Positions 20,568-32,024 of a stretch of DNA of 64,000 nt are shown one piece after another. The position numbers and the translations under genes were made by a program. Position 1 is the stretch's first letter. Every line of letters starts with the position of its first letter. The DNA comes from Cafeteria roenbergensis (Eukaryota; Sar; Bigyra; Bicosoecida; Cafeteriaceae): assembly GCA_008330645.1 (NCBI GenBank), contig VLTN01000036.1, forward strand, positions 1 to 64,000. The letters are read 5' to 3'. Under the pieces are notes generated by a model, which saw only the letters and a program-made list of their open reading frames with translations, was not told where the DNA came from and made no database searches.

Positions 20568-20856
20568 CCTCTTGCTTTTCTGCAGTGCGCCCAGGCCCTT
20601 GCCCTTGCCCAGCGTGCGCTGCCGGGCAGAGCCCTGCCAAAACGGCGATTCCCCGCCCCTCCCTGAGCGCGCCCAGAGCGCACGTCTTTTGCACCGGGCA
20701 GCGGATCGTTCGGTCCCATCATCGCGGTTGCATCTGCCGGGGGCCGGACGGGCATCTGGGCGCGAGGAGGGACCCCATCGCGGCGCAAGCGGCCTCGCGC
20801 CTCGCAGCAGCCTCGGCGCAGGTTCGTCGACGGCTGCGCCTCTGCCATTCGTGGCC
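20568..20856. promoter_or_regulatory. Divergent promoter between Pin1 and PIG-Q genes
   Basis: The 289 bases between the two start codons must hold both core promoters and both 5' UTRs unless non-coding exons lie elsewhere. No TATA box is evident. The assignment is positional only. Confidence 0.5.
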
Positions 20857-23800
20857 ATGGCAAGTGACGACAAGATGATTGCTCGAGTCTTTTGGCCGAC
20901 AGGCGACGAGCTTGGTGGCGCTGGGGCACCGCTTTGCGGCAGGGGCTGGCTGGTGGGTTGCAACTTGGGCGGCCTCGACCTGTGCGTGCTCGCCGTCGTG
21001 CCAGCGGAGGTGGCATCGCCTGGGTTCATCCTCGACCGAATCGGTGAGGCTGCGCGCCCCCACCCCTTTGCCCGCTTGCGTGGCGGTGTGCTGGGCTCCG
21101 TCGCGTCCTCAGCACAAACGCCGCTCCGGCGCCGTCCGCCAAGGGCACGCAGCGACAGGGCCCGCCCTATGGCATCGGGTCCCGGCCGCCGCCAGCGCGA
21201 TGCTGGATGGGGCAGCGGCGGGCCGCGGGACAGCGGCGGAAGCCTGCCCGGCGGCTGCTCCGCTGCCGGGACGCGCCCGCTCGGTGCCAGCCCGCTCGGC
21301 GCGCCGGTCCAGAGCGACCCCGCCGCACTGCTCTCCCCCTCTCTACGCCCGCGCACCTTGCCCGTGCGCTATCATGCGAACGCGCGCGCCCGCCGTGCCG
21401 GCTCGCCCCGCCGTGCCGGCTCGCCCCGCCGTGACAGCTCGCCCCGCCGTGACAGCTCGCCTTGCTCCTCCTCGCAGCTGCCTTCTGGGAGTGGCACGAC
21501 CGAGCCAAGGACGGGTACGCCACTGCGTTCGGAGGCGTCAGACCCACCATCGTTGGGGCGTGGGTCGGACCAACCCGGGGACAAATTCCCGGGCGGAGTG
21601 GCTCTGCCGGCTCTGCCAGTGCGTCGCCACGCCGGCCAAGGCACCGGCGCAAGCCTAGTTCCTCGAGCGCCCGCGCATCAGTGGGCGACAGTGCGTCACT
21701 GGACGACTCGCTTCTGAGCTTGGAGGACGAGGAGGACGAGGACAACGACGAGGGCGACGACGACGAGGACGACGAGGACGACGAGGACGACGACGAGCAT
21801 GCCGGAGGCCGCGGGGCTGGTGAGGATCGCGGGGTGACGAGCCCGCCGCCGCTCGCCCGCGCCCCGCTCCCAGCAGGCCGCGCCGCCGCCGCGTTTGGCC
21901 GAGACTGGGAGCAGCGCCTGCGACTGCGCGCCCCGCTCTGGATCGAGGTCGGGCCTGCGGAGCAGCAGCGGCAGGCCGGCCCCGAGGGTTGTGCCGCCGG
22001 CAGCGGGCCGGGCCGCCCGGCCGCCGCAGCCACCGTGGCGGTGGCTGTGAGGGCCGTCTTCTGCAGCGGCGTCCGCCAAACGCCCTCGGTCGTCACGCTG
22101 TCCTACTCGCCGCCCTCCCCGCCGGTTGCATCGCTCATCGGGGAGGGTCTGGCCAGAGCGGGCTGGGCCGAGGCTGGGAGCGGGCTCATCCGCGCGGCCG
22201 TGGCGGCTCTGCCGGGGTGCTGCAGGGCCAGACCCCTGGCAGAGCCGCTGATGATCCCCCACTTCGCGACTGGCGCGCCCCCGCCGCGCTTTGGATGGCC
22301 CGCCGCCATCCGGCTGCTCCGCCGGCTGGCACGGGACGCGAGGCCCCCGCCGACGGCAGCCCGGGAGAGCGCCATGGCCAGGAGGCTGCGGCCGGCGGAG
22401 CAGCCGCTGCACGGCCCGCCCCCGCCGCAGCGGCCTCTGCGGCCTGCCGGCCGCGGCTCGGCCGGGTTCCCATCCTGGCTGGGCGGCGCGGGCGGCCTCC
22501 CCGCCGCTGGGCCGGGCGCAAATGCACGGATGGCTTCTGCAAGGGGGGCCGGGTCGACTGGGGCGCACGGTCGTCTCGGCCCCGCGGCCTGGGCCGGCGG
22601 GCAGAGCCGTGGCCGCACCGCTGGCTCTGCCGGGTCGTTCGCCGATGAGTTCCTGTTCGCCGCCAGGGCAGAGGGCGGCGCGGCAGGGGGCGGGATCGAC
22701 AGAAGCGCTCCGCTGCCGCTCGTGGTGGGGGGCTCGTCCCGGCGCCGCGGCGCCAGTCTCGCCATCGCCGGCAGCCCCCCCCGGCACGGTGGCGCCCGGC
22801 CCCGCCTCAGCACAGCCGGGCAGGTACCCCTGCTTCTGGCGTCCCCGTCGCGGCAGGGCCCTCGGATGTCCCTTCCTGCGTCGGCGCTGCTTTCCGCCGA
22901 CGCAGCGGCGAGCCAAGGTGGCCAGCGGGGCCGACAGAGTCGGTCCCAGCGCCACAGCCCCCGCAACAGCCCCCGCAACAGCCCCCGCAACAGCCCACGC
23001 CACAGCGTCGCAGGGGCGCCGTCAGACGCGCTCCCGGCGCGCGACGGCGCCTCGGCTCGCGGTGCCGATGCGGAAGGGTCCACTTCGTCGTTGGTGTCGT
23101 CGGGGTGGCCGCATCGCCGTGCGCAAGCCAGCGCAAGCGCCTTCGTGGGCGTGCAGCCGCTGGCGCTCACGCCAGCGCTTGAGCCCCTCTCGGCCGACTT
23201 TGCAGAGTCCTTGGACGGCATGGAGGCCCTGCCAGCAGCTGCGGGGCGCCACGGCAGCTCGCCCCATCGCGCGCGTGCAGGCGCCGGCGACCGGGGACTC
23301 GAGAGCGCGAGCGGCTGGGCGGGCGGAGGGGCGCCTCTGCTGCCGCCGCCTCCCTTGCTCGCCCCGCTGTCTGCGGCGGCTCCGCTGTCTGCGGCGGCTC
23401 CGCCGCTGCCGCGGGCCGGGTGCGAGCCAGCCACAAGCTTTTCAACGACCCACACACCAACGCGGCGGCGGCTGGCTGGCAGCACGGGGAGGGCGGGCCT
23501 CGCTGCGTGGTCTCGGGAGGGCGGGCGGGAAGGCGGGTTGGGCCCGGCAGCGGCAGCAAAAACACCGCCGCCACAACCTCCAGCGGCGCAGCCAGCGACG
23601 GGTGTGGGGGCGCCGGCTCAGCGGCTCTTTGCTTCGACCCCAGGCTACGTGGCAGGGGGGAGTGGGTCCGGCAGCGGTGCCGCTCGTGGGGGCGTGGGCG
23701 TGGCATCGACCCAGGCAGCCGCCGAGCGTGCGGCGGGCAGGCGCCGCCGCGGCGTTTCGGACGCGTGGACCGTTGCTGCGGCGTCCACCTCGGACGGCGA

Positions 23801-26800
23801 GGCTCTCAGTCTGAGCCGCCTGAGCGACACGGGCCCGAACGGCGACCATTTCGGGCTCGATCGGAGGGCCGTGCTGCAGCTGCCCGTCGGGCTGGACGCT
23901 GGCTCTCCTGCCGTCGATGGGAGTCCCGCGGGAGGTCGCGAGGCAGGCGAGGGCCTTCCCGCGCGTGTGCGGCGAGAGCCGGCGTGTCCGTCGTCCGCAT
24001 CGGCGAGGCACCAGCGGTCGGCAACGTCGCACTTGCCGGCGGGTGCTGGGCGGGCGGAAGGGGCCGCGAGAGGGCGCGTTGGGTCGTTTGGAGGGGCCGA
24101 GAGCGACCGCCCGACGACCGCCGCTGTGCTGGTCGGGGATTGCCAGGCCGCGGGAGGTGCTAGCGGGCCGGCCAGTCCGGACGCCGCTGGCCTTGGCCGG
24201 CCGGGCGGAGCGCGCGGCAGCGCGGCCGCTGCGCTCCAGGCCGCCCAAACGGCGTACGCGCGCCACGGGACGGGGGGAACGGTGCTGACGCACGCCCAAG
24301 TTGCGGCCCGGGCTCCGGCACTGAGCGCCAGCTTCGACGGTGAGGCGGAGGACGACGACCACGACGCTGCGCACGGAGAGGCCTCTGCCTCGCACCTGCA
24401 CCTGAGCGGGGCTGCGCCGGGCAGCGGAGCCCCGCTAGTGGCCGCCGCAGCCGTGATCAATGCCGGCTACCCGCTGAGGCGCTTCCTCATCGCGGCTGCG
24501 GCGGAGGAGGCAATGCGACTGTCGTCGAATCCAGGCCCGGGCGAGGCGGACGGCTCCGGCGGCACGCCTGGCGCTGCCTCTGGCTGCTGCTGCTGCTGCT
24601 GCTGCTGCATGGCTGACGGGTCGTCCCTGCGGCAGACTGCAGCGCTCGGGGTCTCTGTGCCCCCCTCGCTGCGCGGCAAGGTGTTCACTCTGGCCAACCG
24701 TATCCTGACGCTGCCGCTGCTTGTGCTGGCAATTTTGCTGCGAGTGGTGGGCGAGGCGGCGGCGGCCGCAGCAGAGATGCGGTGGCACTGGGCTCTGCCA
24801 GTCATTGGCGGGCGACTGGTCCGGGACTGCTCGGCCCTGGCGCGGCAAGCGTACAGAAGGGTGTGGGAGCTGTCAGTGCTGCCAGGCGCTCTGCGGGCCG
24901 TGGTTAGGGCGCTGCCCCCGCACCCCGACGACGACGACGGCGACGAGGACGATTTTGACGAGGGCGGTGTTGACAACCACGAGAGCCGCGAGCCAGCCGC
25001 TGGGACTCCGGGTGCGCCCGGCCTCTCCCGCGAGGCCGGGGCCGGTCGGCAGGCGGGGAAGGGCGGGCTTCGCGCCAGAGCCGGGCCCGACAACCGCACC
25101 GGCGAACCGGGCCACAGGCAGGCAGCGCCGCTGGACCCCGCCGTCGGGGCTCCGTCCGGCGGGGAGGCTGCCCCCGGAGGCAGCGGGCAGCAGGGCAGAG
25201 GCGGCGGCAGGGAGGCCGCCTCGAGACCCGGAGGTCCCGGGGCGGCCGCAGCTGGCGTGCGCGCGCGGTGCCCACGCATCCCGGCTGACGTGAAGCGCCT
25301 TTGCGGATGCGGCCGCCGCCGCAGTCGCCAGCGCCGGCCGGCCGGCAGCGGGGCCGCCGCCGCTTTTGCTCGGAGGCCAGCGCCTGTGATCCGGGTGTGG
25401 GAGAGCCCAGCCGCCAGCGCTGCCAGAACGCTCTTCGTCGTGGGGGTGGTCAGCTCGGCCCTGGTGGACGTTCTGCTCGGCGTCGCGCTCAGCCTCGCTG
25501 CGACGAGGCCGGCTGCTCGCGCCTGGATGACGGCCCTCCCAGGAGTGCGCCGCCCCCTGGCCGCTGCGCTGGCGGGGCCCGCAGCGTCAGCCGCTGCTTC
25601 TCTGGCAGGCGCGGCGTGCGGCTGGGTGCCGGGATGCGCGACTTCGCCTGCTGGCGCCGCAGTCTGGGACACCGGGCTGGAGGGGGAGCGCGCGCGCGAG
25701 GCTCGCCATCGCGCTGCAGTGTTGTGGTTGATTGCCGAGCCGCTGCCCGCCTCGCCTGCAGAGATGAGGGGGCTGGCCGACCCAGACGCTTGGTCAACAC
25801 GGCTTGCCGGCGTGCGGTGGCAGAGCAGCACGGGCGGCAGTGCGGGCGACGGCGAGCTTGCAGCGCCGCCCGGCGGGTTCGCCTGCGAACCTGGTGGAGC
25901 CGCTGGGCCTGCTGGCGGCGACGGGGGGACGCCGCCGCTCGCTAGCTCTGGCATGAGCCGCTTTGGAAGCCACGGCGGCGCGGAATCGCCGGCTGGAGCG
26001 GCCGCGCCTCCCCAGACGGAGACGGCGGCGACAAGCGCTCCCGGGCTACAGCGCCCTTCTGCGACCACCGGCTCCGCGTGCAGGCCCGCGCCCAAGGCTG
26101 CGTTGCCGGGGGCCGTGCGGTGGGCCTGGGTGGGCGAGTGGGCCGCGGCGGCTTTGCTGGCCAGGCTTGCGAAGGCAGTCTCGTGGCTCCACGGCCCCAT
26201 GCTGCAGGCGTGGCTGCAGTGGCTGGCAGAGGAGCCAGCCGGGCTCAAGCTCAACCCGGAGCTTGGGCACCTGCTGGGAGGACTGGCTGGCGAGATTGCG
26301 GATGGCTGGGAGAGTGCCGTCGGCGCGGCCGCCGCCGCTGGGGGCCCGCTGCTTGTCGGCAGTGCATTGTTGAGCTGGTGCGGAGTCACATTCGCGCTCG
26401 CCGCCCTGAGCGACACGCTGTCCCTCGTCACCCTGCACTTCTGGGCGCTGCAGGCAGCGCTGGCTTCCCTCCACGGCGCGATGGCCAGCCTGCTCGGCAC
26501 GCTCTGGCAGCTGTTCCGTGCCCGCAAGCGGAACCCGCTTCGCCGTCGAACCGACAGCCTCGACGCAACCAGGCCAGAGGCTGCCCCGCGGCTTCTGGTG
26601 GGAACACTGCTCTTTGCCTGCGCGCTGCTGCTTGCGCCCACCTCTGCCGTCTTTCACGCCTTCCTGTCTGCAGCTTGGGCCCTCTGCCTCGCGGCAGCAG
26701 CCAGCCTGTGGGCGCTGCGCGTCGCCCTGTCCGACCTTCCGCTTGCAGAGGCGGCCGCGCGGCTGACGTGTCCGCTGGCCTTCCCGGCCAATCTGCGCGT

Positions 26801-27617
26801 GCAGCGTGCGACGCTCCTGCAGTACAGCCCAACGCGTTCGTCTGCGCCAACAGGCGCAATCGCGGCTGGGGCCACGGACCAACGGCCTGGCACGGCGGGG
26901 GGGCGCTTCGGTGGGAGCACTGTGGCCAGCGGGGAGCCTGGCCCCTCGCCTGGCATCCCTCAGGCTGCGCCAGGGGCAGCCTCAGCCAAAGCATCGACAG
27001 CAGCAGCCGCAGCAGCAGCAGCAGCAGCAGCGAGTGGATCGCGCCGGGGAGAAGTCAGCGTTTCGCTGGTGAGCGAGCCCACGCCCGTGCTTGAGTGTCT
27101 GTGGACGTACAAGCGAGCGCTGCGGCGCCTGGGAGCGCACTACAAGGGCGCTGCTGTGCTGCGCCGCTTGGCGCGTGGCGAGCAAATCCCAGGCTCGCCA
27201 GACGAGGATGAGGCAATGCTGCGCGGCGAGCGACTTCGGCAGGAAGTGCGGAGGCGGGCATGGGTGCGGAAGCGCACCCACAGCATCGGCGAGGACGACG
27301 CCGAGGACGGCCCGGCTGCGGGCGTCGACGCTGACGCAACCGTCCATTCTGCCGCTGCAGCCGGCTCTGCGGGCGCAACCCTTTCTTCGCACGGGGCACG
27401 GATTGGGGCCGTGGTGGGAGCCAGCGCCGAATGGCTGTCAGGGTTGCGGCACCGCGCCCTCCAGCCTTGGAGGCATCTTCGACGAGAGCTTGTCGCGGGC
27501 GAGCAGCCAGCATACAGAGGGGCGGCAGGCGAGCAAGGCATGCTCGCCAGACCGCCAATTGTGTCGTTTGTTCCCGACAGCGTCGTTGCGTGGCTCGAGT
27601 GCACGCGCACCGATTGA
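20857..27617 (+). CDS. PIGQ: PIG-Q/Gpi1 subunit of GPI-GlcNAc transferase, greatly enlarged
   Basis: Exon 1 is 20857-21043 ([20 protein letters not shown] ...), the intron 21044-21477 is phase 1, and exon 2 is 21478-27617; the join gives [19 protein letters not shown]. The C-terminal region carries the Gpi1 signature: [19 protein letters not shown], then [39 protein letters not shown] and [21 protein letters not shown], with several membrane helices. PIG-Q helps assemble the ER complex that makes GlcNAc-phosphatidylinositol, the first GPI step. At about 2109 residues it is roughly three times the usual size. About 1000 residues after the N-terminal segment are low complexity (acidic run, Ser-Pro-Arg-Asn repeats, poly-Cys from CTG). 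The frame is open throughout; undetected introns in the middle remain possible. Confidence 0.85.
21390..21462 (+). repeat. 18-bp tandem repeat in PIG-Q intron 1
   Basis: About four units of CTCGCCCCGCCGTGCCGG and CTCGCCCCGCCGTGACAG, just before the acceptor of the only PIG-Q intron. Adjacent units come in two types (two of each), pointing to stepwise duplication. Confidence 0.7.
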
Positions 27618-27974
27618 AGCGACAGCGAGTGCTGCAAAGCTTTTCGTACGACGCTGCGTGTGACTCCGACCCTGTGCTTGTGTGCCGTTGAAAAGCGTGT
27701 CGTGCTGGGCCGCGGGGAGAATGTGAACACTGTCCGCCAATGCGGAGCGTGGCCATCGATGTGCGGAACGCTCGCCGAGTGCATGGGGCGTGCGCTCCGG
27801 CTTGAGGCAAGCGGGCAAGTCTTTTCGCATTGATGCGCTCGCTTTGCGGAGCAGCCTGGACAATTCAGAGCCGCAGCAAGGCACCCAGAACCGCACGGCA
27901 GCCAATACGCTCCGACGCGGGGTCATATAAGTCAAACAGTTGCGCTCGTGGCTGCAGCAGCCCCAAGGACGAAC
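27618..27974. other. Intergenic stretch between PIG-Q and LRR copy 1
   Basis: A convergent interval that should hold two 3' UTRs. No gene or repeat was identified. Confidence 0.55.
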
Positions 27975-30900
27975 TCATCGCTTGGAGGCTGCAGCCCGCG
28001 AGCGACGGACGGCGCCGGCCCCGCACCCCTCCCGCAGCACCTTGGTTCCAACCAGTTGCGTGTCCAGCATCGGCAGCTTCTCCCCGGCATACGCCTCGGA
28101 GTGAATGCAGCCCTCCAAGTCGGGATTCAGCTGCAGGCGCAGCACCGACAGCACCGGAAGCGTGTCCGGGTGGAAGAGCTTCTCCGGAATGCGGCCGGAC
28201 AGCCGGTTGTGCTGCAACTGCACCTGGTGGAGCTTCCGCATCAGGCCGAACGACGCCGGGATGCCGCCCTCCAGGCTGTTCGAGTACAGGTCCAGCGTGC
28301 GCATGTTCGGCCACAGCTCGCCCATCCGCTCCGGGAGGCGGCCGTAGGCGAAGTTGCCGTCGATCCAGAACTTCTCCAGACGCGACCACCACCACCACGG
28401 CGCCGCGTCCGGCCCCTCCGTCACATCGAACCGGATCGCCCACCCCTCCGACACCGCCGTCTGCGGGTCGACCTGCTGCGGCCCCTCCTGCGGGAGCGCC
28501 ACGCACTGCCACGCCGGCTCGCCCTTGAAGTCCGACAGCGCCTCGAACAGCGGGCGGCAGCGCATCCGGGTCGGGTCGTACCCCGGCGCCGACGCCGCGA
28601 ACACGCCGGTGCCGGCGAGTGAGCGCTCCGCGCTGCTGCCGCTTCCGCCACCGCCGCCGCCGCCCTCGCGGGTCACCCGCCACGACCGCCAGTCCGGGCG
28701 CGCGCACCACTCGGGCGGGTCCTCGCCGCTGGCCGCTGCCATGGCGGCCGTCAGGGCCACCGCGCCGCCCGACGGGTGCCACATGGACCCCGGAGGCGGG
28801 CACATGCGCGAGCCCTGCTGGAACCCGATGAACGACCGCAGGGTCGCGTTCAGCTGGCGCAGCGCCGGCGGCAGCGGGTGCCGCACCAGCGGGTCGAACC
28901 CGAACCTGCACCCGCGAACATCCAACTCCACCAAGTGACCAAGCCTCCGGCCAAGGCAGCTAGGCAGGCCAGTGACAGACCCCGTCACGCCAAGGCGGCG
29001 CAGCTGACCCAGCGCACACACCCAGGCCACTGCGCGCGGGGGCTGCCCGCCCGGCACTCGGTGCTGGTAGGCCGCCAGCTGGTCGCGCGCCAGCGACAGG
29101 CCCGCCTCCTCACGAGCCCGCTGCTCGGCCGACGGCGACAGCGACTCCACCCCGATCGCCGCCCCCGGAGCATCCCAGCCCCCGCCAGATGCAGCCGCTG
29201 CCGACGCCTCCGCCACCTCGGCCGCGTCTCGCGCCGCCGCAACCGGGTCGGCCGGTGCGATGGCCTGCGGCGCGCACACGTGATCCGCCGACGTGCTCAC
29301 ATCCGTCTGCGTCCGGGCCAGCGTCAGGCCCTCCAAGGCGATGCTCGCGGCGCGCCTCGCCTGGCCCGCGGTCATGTTCTCGTGCAGAGCCCGCGCGACT
29401 GTGGCGCGCACCACAAACGCCATCGGGGCCGGGACCGCCTTCCCGGGAGTCCACCGCCACGCGCCGGCGAACCACGGCGCCGCGACCCCATCGGTGGCCG
29501 CCCCGGCGCCGTCCATGAGGGCCGACAGCACGCGCCACGGGCCCGCCTTCTCGTCCTCGCTGCCCGGCCGCCGAGCCGCCTCCACCGCCGCGCTCGCAAT
29601 GATGTGCGCGGAGTCCAGCAGCTCTGCCGGGGTGACGGACTCGGCCTCGCTGTTCTCCAGCCGCGGCCTGGGCAGGCCCGCGTCGCTGTCGGCCTGCCGC
29701 GTGGCCAGCCACTTGCGCCGCTGCTCCATGTCAGTCAGCGCCGCGTCGTGCCGCAGGTCCGCGTCGGTCATGGCCCGCCCGGCGCTGTCCGTCTGCGGCT
29801 CTGCGCGAAAGGCCATGAGCAGCGCGTCGCCGGAGCCCATGCCGAGCCCCCGCGCTGCGTCGGCCAGCTGCTGGGCGCTCAGCTCCACCACCACTTGAGC
29901 CATGTCCGCCAGGGTGGAGGGGCCCTCGTCCAGTCCGTCCGCATCCAGGTGGGCCCGCATCTCGGCAGCCTCGTGGGAGCCGATGGCCCCTGCTTCGTCC
30001 CCCGCGCTTCCGCCTGCGGCTGCCGCGCCCTCGTTGTCCGCCATGTGCTCCAGGGGCGACCGCGCATCTCGGCGCCGGCGCCTTGCGGCAGAGCCGGCGT
30101 TGCCGCCGTGTCCGCCCTCCCCGCCAGCGTCCTCATCAGCGTCCTCATCATTGTCCTCGTCCTCGTCCTCGTCCTCGTCGATTGCCCATTCAGCGTCCTC
30201 GCCGTAAAAGTCGTGCCCGACCGTTGACGCGTGCACCTGCCCCCCTACCGGCGGCGCTTGGGGGGCCGAGCCCGCCTCGGCCAGGGCGAGCTCCACCATG
30301 GCGCTGGCCGCCTGCCGAGTGCGCTCCCTCGAGAAGGACCACTCCGAGCCGGAGTCAGACGTCGACGACACGCCGCCCAGCTCCACCGACATGGACCGCA
30401 GCCAGCGGAGCAGCGGCAGCTGGGCGGACCGCGCCTTGGCAGCCGCCGCCAGCCCGGTGAGGTGGAAATCGGCGCCGAGGTATCTCAGGCGCAGCCGCCC
30501 GAGCACAGTCGTCGCGAAGCGGCGGCTGCAAGCGTTGCTCACAACGTCGCCCATGTTCGTCAGCACCAGGCCCCGCAGTCCCTCCATGCGCGCCAGAGAC
30601 GCGGGCAGCGCGCCGACCAGCATCGGCTCCTCCACCAGCGTCAGCAGCGTCACGCGCAGCGTCCACCGACTGCCGTCGCGCGACGACCCCGTCCCCGCCG
30701 CCGCCTCCGCGCGCCACGCGAGCCCGGCCTCGTCCGCCTCGGCGTCGTCCGCGTCCTCGTCCTCCGCGAGCGCCGCCTCCGCGGCGGGGTCGGCCAGCGC
30801 GGCGCCGCCCCCCGGCATGCGCCTGGGCGAGCAGAACACGTACGCACACCGGCACGGGTCGTCGCGCAGACGAGCGCACTTGTGCCACTGGCTCCCGCCC

Positions 30901-31508
30901 ATTGCGTCGTGCAGGTCGCGCCAGGCGGCCAGGTCGTCGTGGTGGACGGGCGGCGCAGCCGCCAGCTGCTGCGGCGACACGACGGCGTGCCGCGCGTGGT
31001 ACAGAATCGCCGAGTGCCGCAGCTCGTAGTTGCCGAGCACGGGCTTGAGCATCGGGGAGTGCTTGACAAACTCGGCGAGTGTCCCGATGGCTCGGAGCGC
31101 CGCTTGCACGCGGTCCGGGGAGCTGCCTCGCGACGCGACCATGCTGTCGAGCTGGCTGGCGTCCATGCCCATGGCGTCCACGAAGCCGGCCACATACATG
31201 GGCAGAATCGTGGACCACAGAGACGAGATGTTGCTGGCGACAGCCTCGGCGTGAACGGCCTCAATGGGTGCCGGCATCGCGCAGTCGAGCGGCGAGCTGT
31301 CGCGGTCCGACCAGCACTCAGGCGAGGCGCGAAGCTCGTTGTACACGGCCTCGTTGAGCGGGAAGCGGGCGTTGCAAACCCGGTCGTGCTCCGCAGCCAA
31401 CGCGGTCGGCCGCGCGAGGCTGTCGCTGCCCCGCGCGTTCGCCGACGGCTCGGCAGCGACATGCGCAGCGCCCAAGCACGCCGCGGCAAGCGCAAGCGCG
31501 CGGAGCAT
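27975..31508 (-). CDS. Secreted LRR-family protein, copy 1
   Basis: 1177 residues from the ATG at 31508; the frame is open to 31571 but starts there with TTG. A signal peptide is clear (MLRALALAAACLGAAHVA). A Cys-containing N-terminal domain follows (CNARFPLNE ... LPMYVAGFVDAMGMD), then conserved block A (PPVHHDDLAAWRDLHDAM ... CRCAYVFCSPRRMPGGG, with an LRR-like GALPASLARMEGLRGLVL). Next come an acidic, hypervariable middle, block B (LLDSAHIIASAAVEAARRPG onward) and plant-type LRRs near the C-terminus (MRTLDLYSNSLEGGIPASFG, LHQVQLQHNRLSGRIPEKLF). No membrane helix or GPI signal was seen, so it is probably secreted or wall-associated. LRRs bind protein or glycan ligands. Blocks A and B are nearly identical in DNA to copies 2 and 3. 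Confidence 0.85.
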   Translation of the reverse strand: MLRALALAAACLGAAHVAAEPSANARGSDSLARPTALAAEHDRVCNARFPLNEAVYNELRASPECWSDRDSSPLDCAMPAPIEAVHAEAVASNISSLWSTILPMYVAGFVDAMGMDASQLDSMVASRGSSPDRVQAALRAIGTLAEFVKHSPMLKPVLGNYELRHSAILYHARHAVVSPQQLAAAPPVHHDDLAAWRDLHDAMGGSQWHKCARLRDDPCRCAYVFCSPRRMPGGGAALADPAAEAALAEDEDADDAEADEAGLAWRAEAAAGTGSSRDGSRWTLRVTLLTLVEEPMLVGALPASLARMEGLRGLVLTNMGDVVSNACSRRFATTVLGRLRLRYLGADFHLTGLAAAAKARSAQLPLLRWLRSMSVELGGVSSTSDSGSEWSFSRERTRQAASAMVELALAEAGSAPQAPPVGGQVHASTVGHDFYGEDAEWAIDEDEDEDEDNDEDADEDAGGEGGHGGNAGSAARRRRRDARSPLEHMADNEGAAAAGGSAGDEAGAIGSHEAAEMRAHLDADGLDEGPSTLADMAQVVVELSAQQLADAARGLGMGSGDALLMAFRAEPQTDSAGRAMTDADLRHDAALTDMEQRRKWLATRQADSDAGLPRPRLENSEAESVTPAELLDSAHIIASAAVEAARRPGSEDEKAGPWRVLSALMDGAGAATDGVAAPWFAGAWRWTPGKAVPAPMAFVVRATVARALHENMTAGQARRAASIALEGLTLARTQTDVSTSADHVCAPQAIAPADPVAAARDAAEVAEASAAAASGGGWDAPGAAIGVESLSPSAEQRAREEAGLSLARDQLAAYQHRVPGGQPPRAVAWVCALGQLRRLGVTGSVTGLPSCLGRRLGHLVELDVRGCRFGFDPLVRHPLPPALRQLNATLRSFIGFQQGSRMCPPPGSMWHPSGGAVALTAAMAAASGEDPPEWCARPDWRSWRVTREGGGGGGGSGSSAERSLAGTGVFAASAPGYDPTRMRCRPLFEALSDFKGEPAWQCVALPQEGPQQVDPQTAVSEGWAIRFDVTEGPDAAPWWWWSRLEKFWIDGNFAYGRLPERMGELWPNMRTLDLYSNSLEGGIPASFGLMRKLHQVQLQHNRLSGRIPEKLFHPDTLPVLSVLRLQLNPDLEGCIHSEAYAGEKLPMLDTQLVGTKVLREGCGAGAVRRSRAAASKR

Positions 31509-32024
31509 GCCGGCCCGTCCCAGCGGCCGCAGCTGCCGCAGCCGCGCGGGAGGAGTGGTCGCTCTGGCCAAGATGCAGACGGGGAGACGCGCGCCTCGTC
31601 TCGCCTCCGCAGCAGCCCGGCCGGCAGAGCGCGCCGCGCGCCCGCGCCCGGCTGGCCCCGAGCGGCCGCAGCGCTGCTCCCCTTTGCAGGCTGGCTCAAG
31701 GAGGCGATTTCGCGCGCTGTGCAGCGGCCCTGGGAGCGGGTGTCCTTCCCCCGGCCGCCTCGAGGCTGCAGTCGCGGACCGGCTCTCTGGGCCCGCTCGC
31801 TTGCGCGGTTTTTCCGCCCCCCTCCCCTGCGGCAGGGCTTGCCGGCCGGGCCGGGGCGGTGGGCAGCCGCGGGTCGCCAGCGCGGGGCGTGGCGCGTCGA
31901 ATCCCTCTCGGGGGTCAGGGGCGCGCGAGCGTGCAGGACCTGAGTGGCGTTGGTTCGCTCGCGGAGCAGGCGCTGGCTGACTGGGCTGGCAACCCCGGAA
32001 AATTGTGGCAGGTGTTGTTCTCTC
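31509..32024. other. Upstream region of LRR copy 1
   Basis: Lies between the LRR copy 1 start and the D-glutamate cyclase stop, both on the minus strand. It should carry the LRR promoter. Nothing else was recognised. Confidence 0.5.

Noticed and set aside
22000-24400. Separate genes inside the low-complexity part of PIG-Q
   Set aside because: No second domain or start context was seen and the frame is continuous with the Gpi1 core; alternative frames are Arg/Pro/Gly-rich shadows.
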